64,000 bases of DNA from Colwellia sp. Arc7-635. Its GTDB lineage: Bacteria; Pseudomonadota; Gammaproteobacteria; Enterobacterales; Alteromonadaceae. Positions 39,443 to 49,460 of the stretch are shown piece by piece. The notes under the pieces were generated by a model. That model did not search any database. It was not told the DNA's origin and saw nothing but the letters and a program-made list of their open reading frames with translations. Positions within the stretch are counted from its first letter, which is position 1. Each line of letters begins with the position of its first letter. The translations under genes and the position numbers were made by a program. The stretch lies in contig NZ_CP034660.1 of NCBI RefSeq assembly GCF_003971255.1, forward strand, positions 124,001 to 188,000, read 5' to 3'.

Positions 39443-41050
39443 ATGAATGCACCTAAACACCCTGATGTCATTATGATTTATCAAGATAGGGATATTGTCG
39501 CATCAGCATTACAGCAAATAATGGAATTAAAGTTAGAGTTTAAAGCTTATAAGTACGATCCGGCAAAGATGCATGAGATCGCGCTGATGGAGCCTAAAGT
39601 TTTATTGCTATCATCAAACAATGTTAAAAATACCATCCAAGTTTATATCGATTATTTAGAGGAATATGGACAACATATAGCACGACACAGTGCCGTACTG
39701 CTGATCAATAATCGTGAAACATTGCGAGCCTATTTAGCCTGCGAAAATGGCCTCTTCGACAATTACGCCATTATTAGTCCTTTGAACGAGCCCTTCCGAC
39801 TGAAACTGGTATTACTGCAAGAATTAAAACTTATCGAAAATAGTAATAATGATGGTTTAGAGCAACTTATTTCAGATGGCGATGATGAACTTGCATCGTG
39901 TATAGAGCATGGTTTAGCACTTAAGAAGACTTTTATTACCAAAGTGAATCAATGTGAAAGTGATATTTTGTTTGCCGCGAACGATGCTTTAGAAAGTAAA
40001 AGTAAAGATGCAAAAGCGGTATTACAAGAGTTGATAGGTGTTTCACTTGAAGAGATGAACGAAACGGTTTCTGAGGGCATCCAAAGTATCTTAGATCAAT
40101 TAACTGAACTGCAATTAAATAATCAGTCAGTGCAAGAAAGTGTCGAACAGTTAAGTAGCCAGAAAGATAAAACCACGGTGGGGGTTAATACTGAGTTATT
40201 AGTGTCTGACGAAGTAGGATATGAAAGTTCAGAAAGTCCAGAGAGTTCGCGTTATAAAATATTAATAGCAGAGCCCTCGGATATGTTTTCCAGTGTTATC
40301 GATAAGATATTTTCTTCAACCGTCTTTAATTACCGATTAGTCAACGACGGTAAAATTGCTTTAGACGAAATCAAAGCATTTGAACCCGACGTTATACTTT
40401 TAGCCTATGATTTACCATCGTTTGACGGAATTGAGATTACACAGATTATTCGCGATGAAGGTAATAATGTGCCAATTGTTGCTTATCTTCAACCACGTGA
40501 TAAGAAAATGATTAAACGCTGGGCGACGTTAAAATTAAGTGGTTATTTAATTAAGCCGTCAAAGAAAAGTGCTATTTTACAAAGCATAACGAAAGCGGTG
40601 AAAATTAAACCCGATCCCAACTCTCCTCATAATCGTGAAGATAACGACAATATTCAATGGTTACCTAAATATGCGGTGGGTAATGAGGAAATTGATGAGC
40701 AGCATAAATTGCTTTTTACTATGATTAATGACTTTTTTCATCAAGACAGTCAGGAGGACGCTATTATGCTATTTCATAATTTATCCTCGTACATTGAATT
40801 GCAATTCGAGTCAGAAGAAAACTTATTAAAGCAGATGAATTATCCCCAAACTGATGAGCACATCAAAGAGCACCTTGAGCTAAAGGGCAAATTGGATTTT
40901 CTGTTGAAAAAACTTGATGATTACAGCTTCGATATACAGCATAAAATAGCGATGTTTTTATATTCATGGCTAACCAAGCATATTTTAAAATCAGATATGG
41001 ACTATAAAGCTTATGCTTTGTCTATCGAAGAAGAGAGCTTTAGTGAGTAA
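39443..41050 (+). CDS. Receiver-domain protein with C-terminal hemerythrin domain
   Basis: A 535-residue cytoplasmic protein. Residues 1-130 look like a degenerate receiver (VIMIYQDRDIV, KVLLLSSNNV). A helical region follows, then a true receiver near 270-385 with phospho-acceptor Asp in ILLAYDLPSFDG and Lys in YLIKPS. Residues 405-530 are bacteriohemerythrin: IDEQHKLLF, EENLLKQMNYPQTDEHIKEH, WLTKHILKSDMDY. The His that normally precedes FxxEE is Gln here (Q454 in LQFESEE), so one di-iron ligand is missing. Hemerythrins sense or carry O2. Loss of a ligand could tune redox or disable O2 binding. No kinase is adjacent. Confidence 0.85.
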   Translation: MNAPKHPDVIMIYQDRDIVASALQQIMELKLEFKAYKYDPAKMHEIALMEPKVLLLSSNNVKNTIQVYIDYLEEYGQHIARHSAVLLINNRETLRAYLACENGLFDNYAIISPLNEPFRLKLVLLQELKLIENSNNDGLEQLISDGDDELASCIEHGLALKKTFITKVNQCESDILFAANDALESKSKDAKAVLQELIGVSLEEMNETVSEGIQSILDQLTELQLNNQSVQESVEQLSSQKDKTTVGVNTELLVSDEVGYESSESPESSRYKILIAEPSDMFSSVIDKIFSSTVFNYRLVNDGKIALDEIKAFEPDVILLAYDLPSFDGIEITQIIRDEGNNVPIVAYLQPRDKKMIKRWATLKLSGYLIKPSKKSAILQSITKAVKIKPDPNSPHNREDNDNIQWLPKYAVGNEEIDEQHKLLFTMINDFFHQDSQEDAIMLFHNLSSYIELQFESEENLLKQMNYPQTDEHIKEHLELKGKLDFLLKKLDDYSFDIQHKIAMFLYSWLTKHILKSDMDYKAYALSIEEESFSE

Positions 41051-41183
41051 TTTATAGATAGAGCCACTGAGCGAGTCATTAGTCGTGCGGCATTGTCGAA
41101 GTTAGCATTGCCGCACAATCACATTCCCATCGTTGAAAAATTGCCTTACACTCTTATCATTTGAAGTTACTTGAACTGGTGTT

Positions 41184-42419
41184 ATGGCTGCCGACCGATT
41201 TATTCCCTATAGAAAGCAAGACATTGTTGAAATGTGTTTACGAGAGCTAGAACTTGATGCCTCTGCTGCGTCGTTTCGCCAATTTTGTGATTTACTGTCG
41301 AATTCACTGCATGTTGAATATCATCAGACTCTAGAAGCACTAAAAAACGACTACGCTCCCTTGGACCCAAATGCTGATACTAAGCAACTTGAGCCCTATA
41401 CACTTGAGCAAAAAGCACAGTGCCAAGCTAGCTTTGCAGAACGTTTTGCTCAAGTGTTAAATGCGGCGAATTTCGAGAAAATTACCGAGCAAGATCTGCA
41501 AGATGCTTTAACAGAAGAATCACTATTTAAAGTTAGGCTTGAAGTTGAGTTTGATGATTTTGAACAAGTGGTTTTCTATCGTCGAGGCGAGTCGCAATTA
41601 ACGGAAAAAATTACCTCTTTATTTGGCCTGCGCAAGCAAACGATTAATTTTACCAATTATGATCGCGTAGCCGTTTTTATTACTTTTAAAGATAAAGCGC
41701 ATTTTGACGGTAAAAATAAAACGTTGTTTGGCTTCGAACCTGGCTCAACGATAATTAAATTATTTCAAAATGTGCCAAAAGCTGATTTAGAGATGTTATT
41801 TCCAAACAGTGAAGTGCGCATGAGACCGATCGATAAAGCTTTTATTGGCGCGTCGGCTGTCGTTGGTGGTGCTGTGGTGTTAGTGACTAAACTCGGTGCA
41901 TCAATTGTGTTATTAGCCGCTTTACTGGCCTTTTGGTTCGGCTGGCGTGCAGATTCCGTTGAAATGACTCAGCAACATTGGCTTTCTTTTGCCATTGGTT
42001 TAGGGGTTTTTGCGGGCTTTATTTTTAAAGAATGGAGTAAATTTAAAAATAGAAAAATTAAGTTTATGAAGGCGTTATCCGATAATCTGTATTTTAAAAA
42101 TTTAGATAATAACGCTGGTGTTTTTCATACCTTGATTGATGCCGCGGAAGAAGAAGATTTTAAAGAGGCGATATTAGCTTATAGTTTTTTACTTAATAAC
42201 CAAAGTGGCTTAACAGCAGAAGCACTAGATGAGTGTATAGAATGTTGGTTTAAAACGAAGTATCAATGTGAATTGGATTTTGAAATTGTCGATGCGTTAA
42301 GTAAGCTTGAACGTATGCAGCTAGTTGAGAAGAAAGATGATATTTATCATGCTATTGATTTAGCTCAGGCGCAAAAAATACTCGATACACATTGGGATAA
42401 TATTTTTAACTACGCCTAA
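41184..42419 (+). CDS. DUF3754 (TMEM143-like) membrane protein
   Basis: 411 residues. The N-terminus RFIPYRKQDIVEMCL and the central KLFQNVPKADLEMLFPNSEVRMRP match the DUF3754 group, which includes human TMEM143. Two adjacent membrane helices near 225-285 (AVVGGAVVLVTKLGASIVLLAALLAF; WLSFAIGLGVFAGFIF). The C-terminal 110 residues are helical with a winged-helix look (LERMQLVEKKDDIYHAI). The function is unknown. Confidence 0.82.
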   Translation: MAADRFIPYRKQDIVEMCLRELELDASAASFRQFCDLLSNSLHVEYHQTLEALKNDYAPLDPNADTKQLEPYTLEQKAQCQASFAERFAQVLNAANFEKITEQDLQDALTEESLFKVRLEVEFDDFEQVVFYRRGESQLTEKITSLFGLRKQTINFTNYDRVAVFITFKDKAHFDGKNKTLFGFEPGSTIIKLFQNVPKADLEMLFPNSEVRMRPIDKAFIGASAVVGGAVVLVTKLGASIVLLAALLAFWFGWRADSVEMTQQHWLSFAIGLGVFAGFIFKEWSKFKNRKIKFMKALSDNLYFKNLDNNAGVFHTLIDAAEEEDFKEAILAYSFLLNNQSGLTAEALDECIECWFKTKYQCELDFEIVDALSKLERMQLVEKKDDIYHAIDLAQAQKILDTHWDNIFNYA

Positions 42420-42598
42420 GGATTCGCAGAGAACCTTTAAAGTACTTATATGGCATCTAAATAGTACCTAACTCGAAGCTACATAGAACTTAAAGCGCAA
42501 TTACGACAGTGCCTACTCAAATAAAGTGTAGGCACTTAATTTTAAAATACTTTGTAAACTATCCTGCTAAACGTTTAGTAAATTAATGTCATTTAATA

Positions 42599-43843
42599 TC
42601 ACATTAACTCCCACACTTCCCAACTTTCAAATTGATATTGCTTAGCCAATTTTATTGCTATTGCTTGATGTTTTGCTGCCAGTTCAGGCTTTTCTATCGC
42701 GTTATAATAAACGCTCATTTGTTTGTGCCAACTTGGATAACTTTCACCTTCGGTTTTGACATTGTTTAGTAGTTGCAATGCTTTAGGGTGATTTTTCTTT
42801 TTGTTAAAACCATTAGCTAGATGAATAGTGACTAGTGTTAATGACTCTGGAAATTCGTTACTGATCACGGCTAATACTTCATCAACTTGCTCTATTTGCT
42901 TCGACCAAAACATATATTTAGCAAATTGATAGCTCTGTAACCATTCAAACTGAAAGCCGGCCCATTGTTTTTTTTGTGCTTTAAAGTGTGCAAATACTTG
43001 TTTGTAGTCGCCAACTGCCAGCATGTCAGTACCGTCAATAGCATAATCAGGCGCTAAAAACTGTAAGCCGTCATAAAGAGCGGGTAGTGCAGTAGTAAAA
43101 TGATTTTCATTTGGGTAGTGCTTGTATTGCCAATTTAACGATTCAGGTGCAGAGCTTTTAAATGCCTCAATAACCGCATCAACGCCCATGTCTTCTTCAT
43201 TAGCGAGTGAAATAAAAACCGGCGCAGTTAGTTTGTTTTCTTTAAGTAAAGGCGTCAATTTACTGGGTAAACTGCCTTCGTCGAACCAAGCACTTGGGCT
43301 CATGGCTAAAAAGGCATTAAAAGGTGTTTCTTGCTGCATCATACTGTAAAGCGTAAATAAACCACCAAGCGAATAACCCGCAAGGGCCTTTTGGCTGTTA
43401 GTACGATATTGCTGGTTAATTATTGGTAGTAGCTCTTTCGTTATATAGGCTTGGAGCTTATCTGCATCACCAAAGGCTTGATCTTTTTTATCTGGCCATG
43501 TGGTGGTTTTTAGATAGTCATCACCGCCTTGATTAGCAATACCAACGACAATCATCGGCGGTATTTTACCCATTCTAGTTAGATTTTTTACCACCGCAGC
43601 AACATGTTGAAATTGAAAGTCAGCATCAATAACAAATAGACTTGGATACTGTCGTTTGTTCATTAAGTAGCGTTCAGGCAGTGCTACCATATAACGTCTT
43701 TGTTCGTTGAATATTGTTGAGGTATGTTGGAACTCATGCGCGCTAACAATAGCTTTACCAAGTTTTGTGCTATCAGCAGCAAAAGCAGAAAAGTTAAAGA
43801 TAGTTAAACTACAGAGTAAGCAAATTATTTTTTTTATTGTCAT
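42599..43843 (-). CDS. Secreted esterase of the enterochelin-esterase/D family with C-terminal helical repeats
   Basis: 414 residues. Signal KIICLLCSLTIFNFSAFAA. Alpha/beta hydrolase with nucleophile elbow GYSLGG, a catalytic Asp probably around EEDMGVDA, and the His in NHFTTALP. This is the Esterase_phd (COG2819) group, which also includes IroE. Residues 270-410 are helical and TPR-like (NGFNKKKNHPKALQLLNNV, YYNAIEKPELAAKHQAIAIKLA). The substrate is unknown, and no siderophore gene is nearby. Confidence 0.85.
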   Translation of the reverse strand: MTIKKIICLLCSLTIFNFSAFAADSTKLGKAIVSAHEFQHTSTIFNEQRRYMVALPERYLMNKRQYPSLFVIDADFQFQHVAAVVKNLTRMGKIPPMIVVGIANQGGDDYLKTTTWPDKKDQAFGDADKLQAYITKELLPIINQQYRTNSQKALAGYSLGGLFTLYSMMQQETPFNAFLAMSPSAWFDEGSLPSKLTPLLKENKLTAPVFISLANEEDMGVDAVIEAFKSSAPESLNWQYKHYPNENHFTTALPALYDGLQFLAPDYAIDGTDMLAVGDYKQVFAHFKAQKKQWAGFQFEWLQSYQFAKYMFWSKQIEQVDEVLAVISNEFPESLTLVTIHLANGFNKKKNHPKALQLLNNVKTEGESYPSWHKQMSVYYNAIEKPELAAKHQAIAIKLAKQYQFESWEVWELM

Positions 43844-44203
43844 AGCAACACCTGTTAGGTAGGTAATAGAAGATTAATAGTATCAGCAATACTGCTATTT
43901 TTGTCACTCGTAAAGTTAACTTATACGCTTATTATCGATAATGTTAGGGGTGTTTTAGCCGAAATGATTACGAGGGTATCGTCAGAAATCTGAGATAAGT
44001 TTGCGATTTATCAAGGTAAGTTTAATTGATTGTTCTAGAATAAATACCTAGTAATTTATGCAAACCGAAAGGCAATCTAACGGAGTTAGGTTATTGATGA
44101 TACCGGACTTATCTTTATCACTTATAACGGTACTGGAATAGCATTGCTCTACAGCATATTTGTAATATGTGTAATTTTTTACTATTAAATAATGGATAAA
44201 AGA
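43844..44203. other. Divergent intergenic region
   Basis: About 350 bases between the esterase (minus) and the lipoprotein (plus). No gene, RNA or strong repeat was seen. Confidence 0.4.
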
Positions 44204-44572
44204 ATGAAAAAATATTTACTAATTTTGTCAGCACTGTTGATATTTATGGGCTGTAGTAAGGTAGTTGATGTACAACTTGACCCTGAAGTGACGGTATTTT
44301 TGAGTAGCAGTGAAGAGAAAGTCCATTTAACTTCGAGCGATGCCGAATATCTAATGTTGAAACAATGGCTAGAGCAGCACAAAACTAGTTGGCTTTCTAC
44401 CTCAGGAAAATACTCAGGTGGTATCTACCTAACATCAGGTAACTACGGCATTCAAGTGACTGATAGCAAAGTCGTGCTGTATTCAAGTATCGAAAATAAC
44501 CCAACAGCTATTTACGCACAAGAAATTGAACGTAGTGATCTTCGGGCCTTAAAAGACCTTAGTAAGCTGTAA
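44204..44572 (+). CDS. Small lipoprotein
   Basis: 122 residues from ATG 44204: MKKYLLILSALLIFMGC gives a signal with lipobox FMGC. An ATG four codons earlier (44192) is also possible. The mature part is small and strand-rich, and includes LEQHKTSWLSTSGKYSGGIYLTSGNYGIQV. There is no family match. The bidirectional terminator at 44649 lies between it and the LysR gene. Confidence 0.7.
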   Translation: MKKYLLILSALLIFMGCSKVVDVQLDPEVTVFLSSSEEKVHLTSSDAEYLMLKQWLEQHKTSWLSTSGKYSGGIYLTSGNYGIQVTDSKVVLYSSIENNPTAIYAQEIERSDLRALKDLSKL

Positions 44573-44648
44573 AAAAGTCGAAGAAGTATTAAAGAAGCAC
44601 TTTAATATCGTTTAGCTATGCATAAAAAATGAAGTGATTGATTCACTA

Positions 44649-44678
44649 AGCAATGGCACCTTACTGCCATTGCTTTGC
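44649..44678. terminator. Bidirectional terminator
   Basis: AGCAATGGCA and TGCCATTGCT form a 10-bp perfect stem between two convergent genes. T runs are short. Confidence 0.7.
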
Positions 44679-44720
44679 TCTATTTAGTTTTATTTATTGA
44701 TAAAAAACAGCAATGAGAAT

Positions 44721-45635
44721 CTAATTCTTAGCTGTTGATAACTCGGCATATTGTTCAAGTAACAACTCACGTAATCTCAATGCTCCTTTGCCTTTATTAA
44801 CAATTTTCCAAGCAAGAAATAACTCGGTGTTTTGTGGCTTTTTCTCTGTTGTTAAGGCAACGAGTAAACCTTGATTTATAGCATTTTGTACTCTGTCCTG
44901 AGGTAAAAAACCAACACCAATACCAGCGACAATCGCTTGGATTTTATGTTCAACACTCGCGACATAAAAATGTCGACTTTGATCAATCAAATTAGCTGAC
45001 CAAGGGATAGCACTTTTCGATGAATCATGGACAATCACGGTACGATAATCAGCAATGTCGCTATGGGTAATTGGATGAGTGAAATGACTAAGTTCATGGT
45101 GCTTAGCAGCGACCAACACACTGTTAATTTCTGTGATTTTAATTGCTCTAATGCCTGCATGATTAGGTACTGGCGGCGGTGCGCCAACCAGTAAGTCAAC
45201 TTTGTCTTCTATTAACGCTTCCCAAGATCCGTTCATCACATGCTCGCTAACGTCAACTTCAACATTAGGGTGCTGATGTAAAAACTTTTGTAAGCATTGC
45301 ATGATTGGCTCAACGGCGATGATTGAATCGAAGGCAATATTAATTTTTGGCTCCCAACCATGAGCTAAGGTTTGCGTTTGTTCAGTTACTTTACTGACTG
45401 CAGCTAAAATTTTTCGACCTTCTAGTAATAAATGCTGCCCGGCTGGCGTAAGTACAGAACGTCGACCTTGCCTGACAAATAAAGTGACAGACAATTGCTC
45501 TTCAAGTTTTTGCACAACATAGGATAGTGCTGACGGTACTTTATTCAATTGTTCAGCGGCAGCGGCGAAACTGCCTCTATTATCAATAGCGTCTAGTACC
45601 AGTAGTGCTTCTAGAGAAAGTGGTGAACCCTGCAT
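44721..45635 (-). CDS. LysR family regulator, YhaJ-like
   Basis: 304 residues. The winged helix LEALLVLDAIDNRGSFAAAAEQLNKVPSALSYV closely follows E. coli YhaJ (LEALRVMDAIDRRGSFAAAADEL, VPSALSY). YhaJ controls yqjF (DoxX family) and yhaK (pirin), and both kinds of gene lie divergently here at 45803 and 46323. The effector of YhaJ is related to aromatic or quinone stress. The match in sequence and neighbours makes the assignment strong. Confidence 0.88.
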   Translation of the reverse strand: MQGSPLSLEALLVLDAIDNRGSFAAAAEQLNKVPSALSYVVQKLEEQLSVTLFVRQGRRSVLTPAGQHLLLEGRKILAAVSKVTEQTQTLAHGWEPKINIAFDSIIAVEPIMQCLQKFLHQHPNVEVDVSEHVMNGSWEALIEDKVDLLVGAPPPVPNHAGIRAIKITEINSVLVAAKHHELSHFTHPITHSDIADYRTVIVHDSSKSAIPWSANLIDQSRHFYVASVEHKIQAIVAGIGVGFLPQDRVQNAINQGLLVALTTEKKPQNTELFLAWKIVNKGKGALRLRELLLEQYAELSTAKN

Positions 45636-45699
45636 TTTATCGTCCTAATGTTATCGCGGTGTCAATATTACTGTTCGAATGATGTGGCATGAAAGACTG

Positions 45700-45714
45700 T
45701 TCAAATTTTTTGAA
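45700..45714. promoter_or_regulatory. Candidate LysR-type operator
   Basis: Perfect palindrome TTCAAA-TTT-TTTGAA between the YhaJ-like regulator and the DoxX gene, 89 bases before the DoxX start. The size fits a LysR recognition site. Confidence 0.5.
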
Positions 45715-45802
45715 TGAATCAAACAAATATTGGGGGTTATTCAATTGTAACTCAACTCGTAGAATACTCACATCTTAAATAAACAGAGCAAACGAGACCA
45801 CA

Positions 45803-46246
45803 ATGAACAATTCAATTATTAAGCGTATATTTACAACACAAGCTAGCATTTCAACCTTACCTTTACGTGTTATCGCCGGCATTATTTTTGCCGCACATGG
45901 TTCGCAAAAATTATTTGCATGGTTTGGTGGTTACGGACTCGATGGAACAGGGCAATGGATGGAGTCGATTGGTTTAGCCCCAGGTTATTTAATGGCGTTA
46001 ACGGTAGGCAGTGTTGAATTTTTTGGTGGTTTGTTGCTTATTATAGGGTTATTAACCAGACCAACCAGTGCGGTATTGGCGATTACAATGGTCGTAGCCA
46101 TTTTGAAAGTGCACTTAGCGAATGGCTTATTTATGACCAACAATGGTTACGAGTTTGCTTTAGCGTTATTAGCGATTAGCCTGGCATTAGCCATTCATGG
46201 TGGTGGTAAGTACTCTGCCGATCAGGTGATTAGTCACAAGCTGTAA
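45803..46246 (+). CDS. DoxX family membrane protein, YqjF-like
   Basis: 147 residues with four membrane helices. RVIAGIIFAAHGSQKLFAWFGGYGLDGTG is the DoxX signature, followed by GSVEFFGGLLLIIGLLTRPTS. Possibly works with the pirin next door in detoxifying quinones or aromatic electrophiles, as proposed for YqjF/YhaK. A hairpin (46266-46292) sits between it and the pirin gene. Confidence 0.9.
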   Translation: MNNSIIKRIFTTQASISTLPLRVIAGIIFAAHGSQKLFAWFGGYGLDGTGQWMESIGLAPGYLMALTVGSVEFFGGLLLIIGLLTRPTSAVLAITMVVAILKVHLANGLFMTNNGYEFALALLAISLALAIHGGGKYSADQVISHKL

Positions 46247-46265
46247 ATGTTTCAAACAAGACAAT

Positions 46266-46292
46266 AGCCAGTAAATACCTTGTTTACTGGCT
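46266..46292 (+). other. Intergenic hairpin in the doxX-pirin operon
   Basis: AGCCAGTAAA and TTTACTGGCT form a 10-bp perfect stem with a 7-base loop but no T run. It may stabilise mRNA or partially terminate, which would give unequal expression of the two genes. Confidence 0.55.
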
Positions 46293-46322
46293 CCTGCAAA
46301 TAAAAAGATCGTAGGAAAATAG

Positions 46323-47030
46323 ATGATTAAACATTATCCACTTCAAGAGCTTGGCAAAGCTAAGCATGGTTGGCTGAAAACTCATTATCATTTCAGCTTC
46401 GCGAACTATTACAATCCAAGAAGAATGGGCTTTGGCTGTTTACGTGTTATTAACGATGACTGGATTGCGCCTCATACTGGTTTTCCTGAGCACCAACATA
46501 AGAATATGGAGATTATTAGTTTTATTCGTACCGGCGCAATTTCTCATCAAGATAGTCGAGGAAACCAAGGTGTAACTGGAGCGGGTGAAGTGCAGGTGAT
46601 GAGTGCAGGTAAAGGCATTTCACATGCTGAATATAACCGTGGTGATACACCAACAACTATGTTTCAGATCTGGATTGAACCTAATAAACAAAATGTTGCG
46701 CCGCGCTGGGATAGTATGAAATTTCCTAAAGCTGAAAATAGCACGAGTTTACCCATGGTGGTTTCGGGTTATGAAGAAGATCGTCAGCAGGCTTTATTCA
46801 TTCAACAGCAAGCGCGTATTTTTGCCGGAAAAGTAAAACAAGGCAGTGTGATAAGTCATGAAATAAACCATCAGGCCTATGTTATCGCTTCGCGCGGTGA
46901 GTTTACGGTAGTAGACAAAAAACAAAGCGTTAAGATGTTAAAAGGTGATGGCGCAGAAGTAACTCAAACCAAGTTAATAACGATTAGCACGTTAACTGAT
47001 AGTGAGATTATCATTATTGATACGCCATAG
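46323..47030 (+). CDS. Pirin family protein, YhaK-like
   Basis: 235 residues. The cupin metal ligands are visible: HTGFPEHQHKNMEI gives two His, and GKGISHAEYN gives the third His and the Glu. Pirins of this kind can have quercetinase-like or redox-sensing activity. Cytoplasmic. Preceded by TAGGA. It is downstream of the DoxX gene and probably under the same LysR control. Confidence 0.92.
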   Translation: MIKHYPLQELGKAKHGWLKTHYHFSFANYYNPRRMGFGCLRVINDDWIAPHTGFPEHQHKNMEIISFIRTGAISHQDSRGNQGVTGAGEVQVMSAGKGISHAEYNRGDTPTTMFQIWIEPNKQNVAPRWDSMKFPKAENSTSLPMVVSGYEEDRQQALFIQQQARIFAGKVKQGSVISHEINHQAYVIASRGEFTVVDKKQSVKMLKGDGAEVTQTKLITISTLTDSEIIIIDTP

Positions 47031-47140
47031 TGTCGTATTACCTTTACTCAGTTTTTTGTTGGTTTATCTGGCCATGACATATTTAATTTATGTTTACGCT
47101 TATGTTCAACCTCAACCTCAGTCTCAACCTCGAGCTTAAC

Positions 47141-48076
47141 TTATGCCAATACATCACTCGTGAGTATGTTTTTATCAACTAATTGCTGCAAAATTGTTTG
47201 GCACTTTGTACGAAAAGTATTACGCAGTAAGCGTACCGCTGGTGTTATTGATTGTCGGCTAGGACAAATAATCCATAACTCAGTGGCTGTGGGGTGATAA
47301 TCAGGTAGAACATTAACGAGTTCACCTGTGAGTAAATTGTTCGCAACGTCTAATACCGACTTTGTCGCGAGGCCATGTCCTGCAACACACCAACGCCTAA
47401 CAAGGTCACCATCGTTACCCGCACGATTACCTTTCATTTTAACTTTAAACTTCTCTTCATTGTGACTAAAGTGCCAAACGTCGTGAATTATGTCGCTAAG
47501 TTGATAGAAAAGTCCGTTGTGTGTGACTAAGTCATGTGGATGTTGAGGTGTGCCATTACGTGCTAAATAATCTGGACTTGCACATAACAAGCGTGGAACA
47601 TTACAAACTTTAAAACCATACATATTTGAGTCAGTGGGTGAACCGTAGCGTAAGGCGATATCGATGGAGTCACGATAGAAATCGATATTGCTATCACTAA
47701 GGTTAACTTTCAAACTAACCGCACTATGAGTTTGCATAAATTCGTCTAACCAAGGGATGACAAGGTTACGGCCAAAATCTGACGATATACCAATCCGCAG
47801 CTCGCCATCAACAATATCAAGGTCATCTTTGACGTGCTGCTTTGCTTGATCAAGCATGCCTAACGCTTGCTGACAATGAGGAATATAGCGTTCTCCAGCA
47901 CTACTTAAACGTAAGCTGCGAGTAGTACGGATAAATAGGTCGGCACCTAGTGCGCGTTCTACACGCTTAATAGCAGCACTGGCTGTCGCGGTTTGCATGT
48001 TTAAACTTGCTGCTGCTGCGGTAATACTGCGAAACTCTGCTACTTTAAGAATAATTTGAAGGTCAGCTAGGTTCAT
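47141..48076 (-). CDS. LysR family regulator
   Basis: 311 residues from ATG 48076 (MNLADLQIILKVAEFRSITAAAASL). The frame could start at TTG 48106, but the ATG start is the family norm. The effector domain shows no special motif (NVPRLLCASPDYLARNGTP is typical). Divergent from the zinc-binding reductase at 48204, which it probably regulates. The intergenic gap is 127 bases. Confidence 0.88.
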   Translation of the reverse strand: MNLADLQIILKVAEFRSITAAAASLNMQTATASAAIKRVERALGADLFIRTTRSLRLSSAGERYIPHCQQALGMLDQAKQHVKDDLDIVDGELRIGISSDFGRNLVIPWLDEFMQTHSAVSLKVNLSDSNIDFYRDSIDIALRYGSPTDSNMYGFKVCNVPRLLCASPDYLARNGTPQHPHDLVTHNGLFYQLSDIIHDVWHFSHNEEKFKVKMKGNRAGNDGDLVRRWCVAGHGLATKSVLDVANNLLTGELVNVLPDYHPTATELWIICPSRQSITPAVRLLRNTFRTKCQTILQQLVDKNILTSDVLA

Positions 48077-48203
48077 ATTGTCAAATTTAAATTGATAATG
48101 ATTCAACTATTATGCTGTTTATCTAGAGTAAATCAAGCGCTATTATATTCCCAAGTTAAAGCGTACCTATACAAACAAATATACCAACAAATAAGCGAGA
48201 TAA

Positions 48204-49247
48204 ATGATGAAAGCTATTGGATATACTCAATCGTTACCTATAAATAACGTAGCGTCGTTAATGGATATAGAATTACCACAACCGGTTGCTAGCGGCCGTG
48301 ATTTATTAGTGAAAGTATCAGCAATAGCCGTTAATCCTGTTGACTACAAAGTACGCCAAAATGCCGTGCCAACTGAAGGTGAATATAAAGTTTTAGGTTG
48401 GGATGCTGTCGGTGAAGTGGTTGCTGTGGGCAGTGATGTTAGCAAGTTTGCTTTAGGCGATTTAGTTTATTATGCGGGCGACATTACACGCTCAGGTAGT
48501 AATGCTGAGTATCAGTTGGTTGATGAACGCATTGTCGGTAACAAACCGAAAAGCTTATCTGATGCCGAAGCCGCTGCGCTGCCATTAACGGCGATTACTG
48601 CGTGGGAAATGTTATTCGAACATCTAACGATTAAACAACAAGCGCCAACAAGTAGTGATAAATCTAACGAGGTGCTTTTAGTGGTGGGTGCTGCAGGTGG
48701 TGTGGGCTCTATTTTAGTGCAATTGGCAAAAGCAGTTACCGGTGCAACCATTATTGCTACGGCGTCGCGTGAAAGCTCAAAAGATTGGGTGAAAAAATTA
48801 GGTGCTGATTACGTCGTTGATCACAGTAAACCATTACAAGCGCAAATTGATGAATTGATTGCTAATGAAGGTATCGGGCAGGTTACTCATGTAGCGAGTT
48901 TAAATAGTACCGGTTCTTACTTTGATACTTATATTGATTTATTAGTACCATTTGGCAAAATTGCTATTATTGATGATCCGACAATGCCGCTTGATATTAT
49001 GAAAATTAAGCCAAAAAGTTTGTCGTTCCATATTGAGTTTATGTTTGCTCGTTCAATGTTTAATGCTGCTGATATTCAAGAGCAAAGTCATTTATTAAAT
49101 CGTGTCGCTGAACTGATCGACCTTGGATATATTCAAACAACCATTGGTAAGAACATGGGCACTATTAACGCTGAAAATTTAAGAGCTGCACATCAAGTAT
49201 TAGAATCAGGAAAATCAATCGGTAAACTAGTTTTAAAAGGTTTTTAA
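48204..49247 (+). CDS. MDR-family zinc-binding alcohol dehydrogenase/quinone reductase
   Basis: 347 residues. Medium-chain dehydrogenase fold: the catalytic domain KVSAIAVNPVDYKVRQ, then the Rossmann motif VGAAGGVGSILVQLAKA. The Cys/His zinc ligands of true alcohol dehydrogenases are missing, so an NADPH-dependent quinone or enone reductase is more likely than an alcohol dehydrogenase. Paired divergently with the LysR gene. Confidence 0.9.
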   Translation: MMKAIGYTQSLPINNVASLMDIELPQPVASGRDLLVKVSAIAVNPVDYKVRQNAVPTEGEYKVLGWDAVGEVVAVGSDVSKFALGDLVYYAGDITRSGSNAEYQLVDERIVGNKPKSLSDAEAAALPLTAITAWEMLFEHLTIKQQAPTSSDKSNEVLLVVGAAGGVGSILVQLAKAVTGATIIATASRESSKDWVKKLGADYVVDHSKPLQAQIDELIANEGIGQVTHVASLNSTGSYFDTYIDLLVPFGKIAIIDDPTMPLDIMKIKPKSLSFHIEFMFARSMFNAADIQEQSHLLNRVAELIDLGYIQTTIGKNMGTINAENLRAAHQVLESGKSIGKLVLKGF

Positions 49248-49460
49248 TCTTACTGTTATCTGGTTAGACTGAAAAAAATTTTAAGATAAGTCATTGCACG
49301 CAAAGCACGTTTGATGACTTTGCCTTACTTAAGTTACAGCAGATTGTGTGCTCGATATTGACCTTGCCGTTATGGCTTAAGGGCAGTGTTGAGCTCATAT
49401 GATGATTTAGTTTAGTTTAGTTTACCTAGCTTTAGACACCCATGTAACGATGTAACATTA

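Noticed and set aside
49406-49422. TTTAG short repeat
   Set aside because: Only three to four units in AT-rich DNA.
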